Positions 13,518-16,549 of a stretch of 16,549 bases of DNA are shown one piece after another. Source of the stretch: Aquificaceae bacterium (GTDB lineage Bacteria > Aquificota > Aquificia > Aquificales > Aquificaceae); assembly GCA_015492115.1 (NCBI GenBank), contig WGFS01000118.1, positions 1 through 16,549 on the forward strand, given 5' to 3'. The stretch's first letter is position 1. Each line of letters begins with the position of its first letter. The notes under the pieces were generated by a model that did no database searches, was not told the DNA's origin, and worked only from the letters and a program-made list of their open reading frames with translations. Position numbers and translations under genes: made by a program.

Positions 13518-14048
13518 ATGGCTATTCTTCCTCCACCTGAAGGCTGGTTCAATCAAAAGGTAGCAAAGGATGAAAAGATATGGATGGGGCTGGCGTTCGT
13601 TATGTCTCTGTTCCTGTTCTTCTGGATGATCGCATGGCACGTTTATGCTAAGCAGAACCCATCCTTTACAACCTACAAAACCACCCCAGAGGAATTCTAC
13701 GCGTTAGAACAGGCTTTTGTAAATAAATACAAGGTGGGAGAGGAAAACGGGATACCCGTAGTCAAACCGCCCCCGGGAAGCGATGTCTTTATACTTGCCC
13801 GCCAGTTCAGGTGGGAACCGGTTCTGGTACTCAAGAAAGGGGAGGAGTACAGGTTCCACCTGTCTTCCCTTGACGTCCTGCATGGCTTCTCACTCCAGCC
13901 TGTCAACATGAACTTCATGGTCTATCCCAAGTACGATTACGTCCTCACCTTCAGACCGACGTCCGCCGGAGAGTACCGGATAATCTGCAACGAGTTCTGC
14001 GGTATAGGGCACCACATGATGATCGGCAAGATAGTCGTTGAAGAGTAG
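13518..14048 (+). CDS. Heme-copper enzyme subunit II with intact CuA site (B-family, NorS/CbaB-like)
   Basis: A 176-residue protein with one N-terminal helix (about 20-42) and a periplasmic cupredoxin domain. The CuA ligands are complete: H122, C157, E159 (backbone), C161, H165 and M168, each exactly eight residues beyond its counterpart in Thermus ba3 subunit II. It therefore accepts electrons from a cytochrome c, probably one of the two encoded in the nos operon, and passes them to subunit I. ATG at 13518 is chosen: the in-frame GTG at 13509 lies inside the ribosome site (GGGAGG 13504-13509). It is the second gene of the operon; subunit I follows 13 bp after the stop. Whether the complex reduces O2 or NO depends on subunit I. 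Confidence 0.92.
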   Translation: MAILPPPEGWFNQKVAKDEKIWMGLAFVMSLFLFFWMIAWHVYAKQNPSFTTYKTTPEEFYALEQAFVNKYKVGEENGIPVVKPPPGSDVFILARQFRWEPVLVLKKGEEYRFHLSSLDVLHGFSLQPVNMNFMVYPKYDYVLTFRPTSAGEYRIICNEFCGIGHHMMIGKIVVEE

Positions 14049-14061
14049 GGAGGTGTAAGGT

Positions 14062-15759
14062 ATGGCTGTTGCTGTTGAAGGTGGTGAGAAGTGGTTCAGA
14101 ACCTGTGATGTTACGGGTTTTAAAGTTGATCTAAGAGCTGAAAAGATCGCCAGATTGAATGCGGTTATGGCTGTGGTCTCTTTGCTGATAGCTGTTATTG
14201 CCGCGCTCCTCCTCGTACTGACGAGGTGGCAACTTTTTCACGTGCTTCCTGTTGACTGGTACTACAGGGTCCTCACTCTTCATGGTCTGGACGCTCTCGT
14301 GTTCTGGATAATCTTCTTTGAGCTCGCTGCCCTTACCTTTACATCCACAGCCTTTCTCAACACTCGGATGTCCTCTCCCTTCGCGGGATGGGCCGGTACT
14401 GTGCTCGCGATAGTGGGCTGGCTTTTAGTCAACTACACCATACTGACAGGGAACGCTGATGTGCTAATGACCTCCTACGCTCCCCTCAAAGCTCACCCCC
14501 TCTTTTACCTTGGAATGATACTCTTTGCGGTAGGTGCTCTTGTGATAGTTACCACCTTCTTTGCAAACCTCATGATATGGAGAAGGGAGAATCCGGGTCA
14601 GTCTTTACCTCTGTTCGTTTACGGTCTTATGGCTGCTGCGATAATAGCTGTGATCACCATAGTCTCTGGAGCTATAATCTACATACCGACCTTCCTGTGG
14701 TCTCTCGGAATAATAAAGGATATAGATCCCGGAGTCTATAAGCTTATATGGTGGGGTCTGGGACACCCATCTCAGCAGATAAACGTTGCAGCACACGTCT
14801 CCGTATGGTATCTCATCACCTTTCTTGCAACAGGAGGCACCTCCATAAACGAGAAGATAAGCAGGTTTGCCTTCATACTCTATATAGTTGCGATCAACGT
14901 TGCGTCCGCCCACCACCTCCTCGTTGACCCGGCGGTAAGCCCCGTGTGGAAGGTCTGGAACACGAGCTACGTTATGTATCTGGCGGTCTTCGCTTCCATG
15001 ATCCACGCCTTTGCTGTTCCCTCGGCCATAGAGTCTGCTCAGAGGAGGAGGGGCTTTACCAAGGGGCTCTTTGAGTGGCTGAAGGCTGCACCCTGGGGCA
15101 ACCCTGCCTTCTCTGGCATGTGGCTATCCATGATAATCTTCGGCTTCATAGGCGGTATAACGGGTGTGGTAAACGGTATGGAGCAGACGAACATAATTGT
15201 CCACAACACCCTTTCTGTTCCCGGGCACTTCAAGGGAGCGGTGGTAGGTGGAACCGCCCTCACCTTCATGGCGGTGACTTACTATCTCATACCTCTTCTC
15301 TTCAGGAAGAAGATAGCCTTTTACGGACTTGCCAAGTTCGTTCCCTGGATATTCGGAATAGGTATAGCGATACTTGCGGTCTCCATGTACATACTCGGCG
15401 CCTTCGGTGTTCCGAGAAGACACTGGGACATAACCTTTTCAGGGGGACCCTTTACTTACACCTTCAACCCGGTGACAGACTTCTTCTGGGCGTTATTTGG
15501 TCTTGGAGGGATCCTTGCGGTCATAGGAGCTCTGCTGTGGATACTTCAGGTGGTTGTCTCCGTGTTCTTTGGAAAACCCTTTAACGGTCCTCAGGACCTT
15601 CAGATACCCATCGCTGAGCCACCCCCTCCAGCCAAGGAGGAAGAGGACAAGTTCGCAGCACCCGGAACCTTTACCCTCGTTCTCCTCTTTATGGTCGCGT
15701 TCATTATATTCGTCGCTCTCAACTACGGTTGGCTCTCCGCCATGTGGGAGGTAAAGTGA
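14062..15759 (+). CDS. B-family heme-copper subunit I lacking the active-site Tyr; candidate nitric oxide reductase (NorY/eNOR-like)
   Basis: A 565-residue membrane protein with about 13 helices, alignable by eye with Thermus ba3 subunit I. Conserved are low-spin heme ligand H74 (LTLHG), CuB ligands H235, H284 and H285, and high-spin heme ligand H389. Three things differ. The cross-linked Tyr of HPxVY is Q239 (HPSQQ). The GHFH that supplies the second low-spin ligand is GHFK, with K391. K-channel positions equal to Thermus Y244, S309, T312 and T315 are V, A, I and A. Loss of the Tyr is typical of nitric oxide reductases, which need no fourth electron to split O2. With nosZ, hemerythrin and senC close by, NO reduction to N2O is the best inference. 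A divergent oxygen reductase remains possible. Confidence 0.85.
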   Translation: MAVAVEGGEKWFRTCDVTGFKVDLRAEKIARLNAVMAVVSLLIAVIAALLLVLTRWQLFHVLPVDWYYRVLTLHGLDALVFWIIFFELAALTFTSTAFLNTRMSSPFAGWAGTVLAIVGWLLVNYTILTGNADVLMTSYAPLKAHPLFYLGMILFAVGALVIVTTFFANLMIWRRENPGQSLPLFVYGLMAAAIIAVITIVSGAIIYIPTFLWSLGIIKDIDPGVYKLIWWGLGHPSQQINVAAHVSVWYLITFLATGGTSINEKISRFAFILYIVAINVASAHHLLVDPAVSPVWKVWNTSYVMYLAVFASMIHAFAVPSAIESAQRRRGFTKGLFEWLKAAPWGNPAFSGMWLSMIIFGFIGGITGVVNGMEQTNIIVHNTLSVPGHFKGAVVGGTALTFMAVTYYLIPLLFRKKIAFYGLAKFVPWIFGIGIAILAVSMYILGAFGVPRRHWDITFSGGPFTYTFNPVTDFFWALFGLGGILAVIGALLWILQVVVSVFFGKPFNGPQDLQIPIAEPPPPAKEEEDKFAAPGTFTLVLLFMVAFIIFVALNYGWLSAMWEVK

Positions 15760-15762
15760 CCC

Positions 15763-16527
15763 ATGGCTCCCCTCCTTGTCCCCCTTCTCTTCCTCTTTTT
15801 AACCTCCTATGCTCTTGATATAACCCCAAATCCGGATCTGGTCTTGGGCAAGAAGGTACCCGATGTGAAGCTCATAGATGAAGGCGGTAAGGAGAGAACG
15901 CTGAGCTACTTTACGAAGGGAAAGCCTCTCATACTGTCCCTCATATACACGAGGTGCACTTCAGCCTGTCCCATGATTGTGAAAGGCATAAAAGATGTTG
16001 TTAAAAAGTTGGGAAGGGAGGATTATTCGGTTCTTCTTATAGACTTTGACGAGAGGGACGGGCGGGAGGAGTTGAAGGAGTTCAGGAAGCGAAGGAATAT
16101 AAGCAAGGAGTGGGGTCTGGCGGTAGCGAAGGGAACTTCTTTGAAGAGCATCACGGAGAAACTTGATTTTAAGTTCTTCTATGACAAAGCTACCGATATG
16201 TTTGCCCACCCCAACGTCCTCGTCGTCCTGTCCCCCGATCTTAAGGTTTCCGGATACATGCTCGGTGTGAGGTACGATCCCGACAAGCTCTCTGTTATGA
16301 TAGATAAAGCTAAGAGGGGGGAGGTGAACTTGAGCTGGGTGAAAGGGGTCTTCCTCAAGTGCTTCAGGTTTGATCCAGCGACGGGAACCTACTTCTTTGA
16401 CTGGTCTTTTGTAGCCATGGTCGTTGGCGGACTGATTCCAATAGCGGGTATGGGCTACTATCTACTGGGAAAACCTTTACTTCTTAAGATAAGGAGGGTG
16501 AGATGGCATCCACATATGGAGCCTTAG
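15763..16527 (+). CDS. SCO1/SenC-family copper chaperone with C-terminal membrane anchor
   Basis: A 254-residue thioredoxin-fold protein that delivers copper to CuA sites. The copper ligands are present: C65-x3-C69 (RCTSACP) and H149. A signal sequence or anchor covers residues 1-18. Unlike minimal SCO proteins it continues into FRFDPATGTYFF and a C-terminal helix (about 214-238), which is common in SCO proteins of oxidase clusters. It begins 3 bp after subunit I, with GGGAGG at 15745-15750 as a rather distant ribosome site. Its likely client is the CuA of the subunit II encoded here. Subunit II - subunit I - senC is also the order of norSY-senC in ammonia oxidisers. Confidence 0.92.
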   Translation: MAPLLVPLLFLFLTSYALDITPNPDLVLGKKVPDVKLIDEGGKERTLSYFTKGKPLILSLIYTRCTSACPMIVKGIKDVVKKLGREDYSVLLIDFDERDGREELKEFRKRRNISKEWGLAVAKGTSLKSITEKLDFKFFYDKATDMFAHPNVLVVLSPDLKVSGYMLGVRYDPDKLSVMIDKAKRGEVNLSWVKGVFLKCFRFDPATGTYFFDWSFVAMVVGGLIPIAGMGYYLLGKPLLLKIRRVRWHPHMEP

Positions 16528-16549
16528 TGTTCCTGGTCGGTGCGGTCGC
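16503..16549 (+). CDS. Start of an unidentified, probably membrane, protein (partial)
   Basis: ATG at 16503 is preceded 5 nt upstream by GGAGG (16493-16497) and stays open to the window end. Only 15 residues are visible, MASTYGALVFLVGAV, hydrophobic like a first membrane helix. It overlaps the end of the SCO gene by 25 bp and so belongs to the same operon. In ammonia oxidisers norSY-senC is followed by an orf1; equivalence cannot be judged from this fragment. Confidence 0.6.
   Translation, partial: MASTYGALVFLVGAV

Noticed and set aside
14062..15759. Plain annotation as a ba3-type cytochrome c oxidase subunit I
   Set aside because: The Tyr, the GHFH second His and the K-channel residues are missing, while all other metal ligands are intact. 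The default label would hide the likely NO reductase function.

Overview
The window (16,549 bp) reads as one denitrification island from a thermophilic chemolithotroph, most likely of the Aquificales (Hydrogenobacter/Hydrogenivirga-like). This is an inference: arginine is almost always AGG/AGA, isoleucine is often ATA, the proteins are rich in Lys/Glu/Arg, genes are tightly packed with strong GGAGG ribosome sites, and the gene families fit. No RNA genes, insertion sequences or CRISPR arrays were seen.

Layout. (1) 1-1535, + strand: the 3' part of an anaerobic ribonucleotide reductase gene (nrdD) and its activase nrdG. (2) 1515-2456, - strand: a YhcC/TIGR01212-type radical SAM gene whose 3' end overlaps nrdG. 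(3) 2533-9030, + strand: a nitrous oxide reductase operon in the order cytochrome c, nosZ (clade II, Sec-exported), nosB-like, nosL, nosD, nosF, nosY, lipoprotein cytochrome c. Most genes overlap or nearly touch. (4) 9070-9504, + strand: an Rrf2-family regulator with three cysteines, probably an Fe-S sensor. (5) 13155-9464, - strand: an unusual fusion of cytochrome b, two [4Fe-4S] sites and an FlpD/MvhD-like domain, then a hemerythrin gene and a polytopic membrane protein. (6) 13339-16549, + strand: a small 57-residue subunit IIa-like gene, a CuA subunit II, a B-family heme-copper subunit I, a SCO/SenC copper chaperone, and the start of another membrane protein gene.

The most interesting part is region 6. 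By family it looks like a ba3-type cytochrome c oxidase. However, subunit I has Gln (Q239) where oxidases carry the Tyr cross-linked to a CuB histidine, it lacks most K-channel residues, and it has GHFK where ba3 enzymes have GHFH, so one expected low-spin heme ligand is Lys. Together with the subunit II - subunit I - senC order and the adjoining nosZ operon, this suggests a B-family nitric oxide reductase (NorSY/sNOR- or eNOR-like) rather than an oxygen reductase.

Working model (inference): NO is reduced to N2O by the heme-copper enzyme through its CuA subunit, N2O is reduced to N2 by NosZ, and the two monoheme cytochromes c carry electrons. The cytochrome b/Fe-S fusion may be the local quinone-side module, because no nosR, nosG or nosH gene is visible. 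The Rrf2 protein, hemerythrin and membrane protein would then serve NO sensing or protection. A perfect 17-bp palindrome covers the -10 and start region of the nos promoter and is the best operator candidate.
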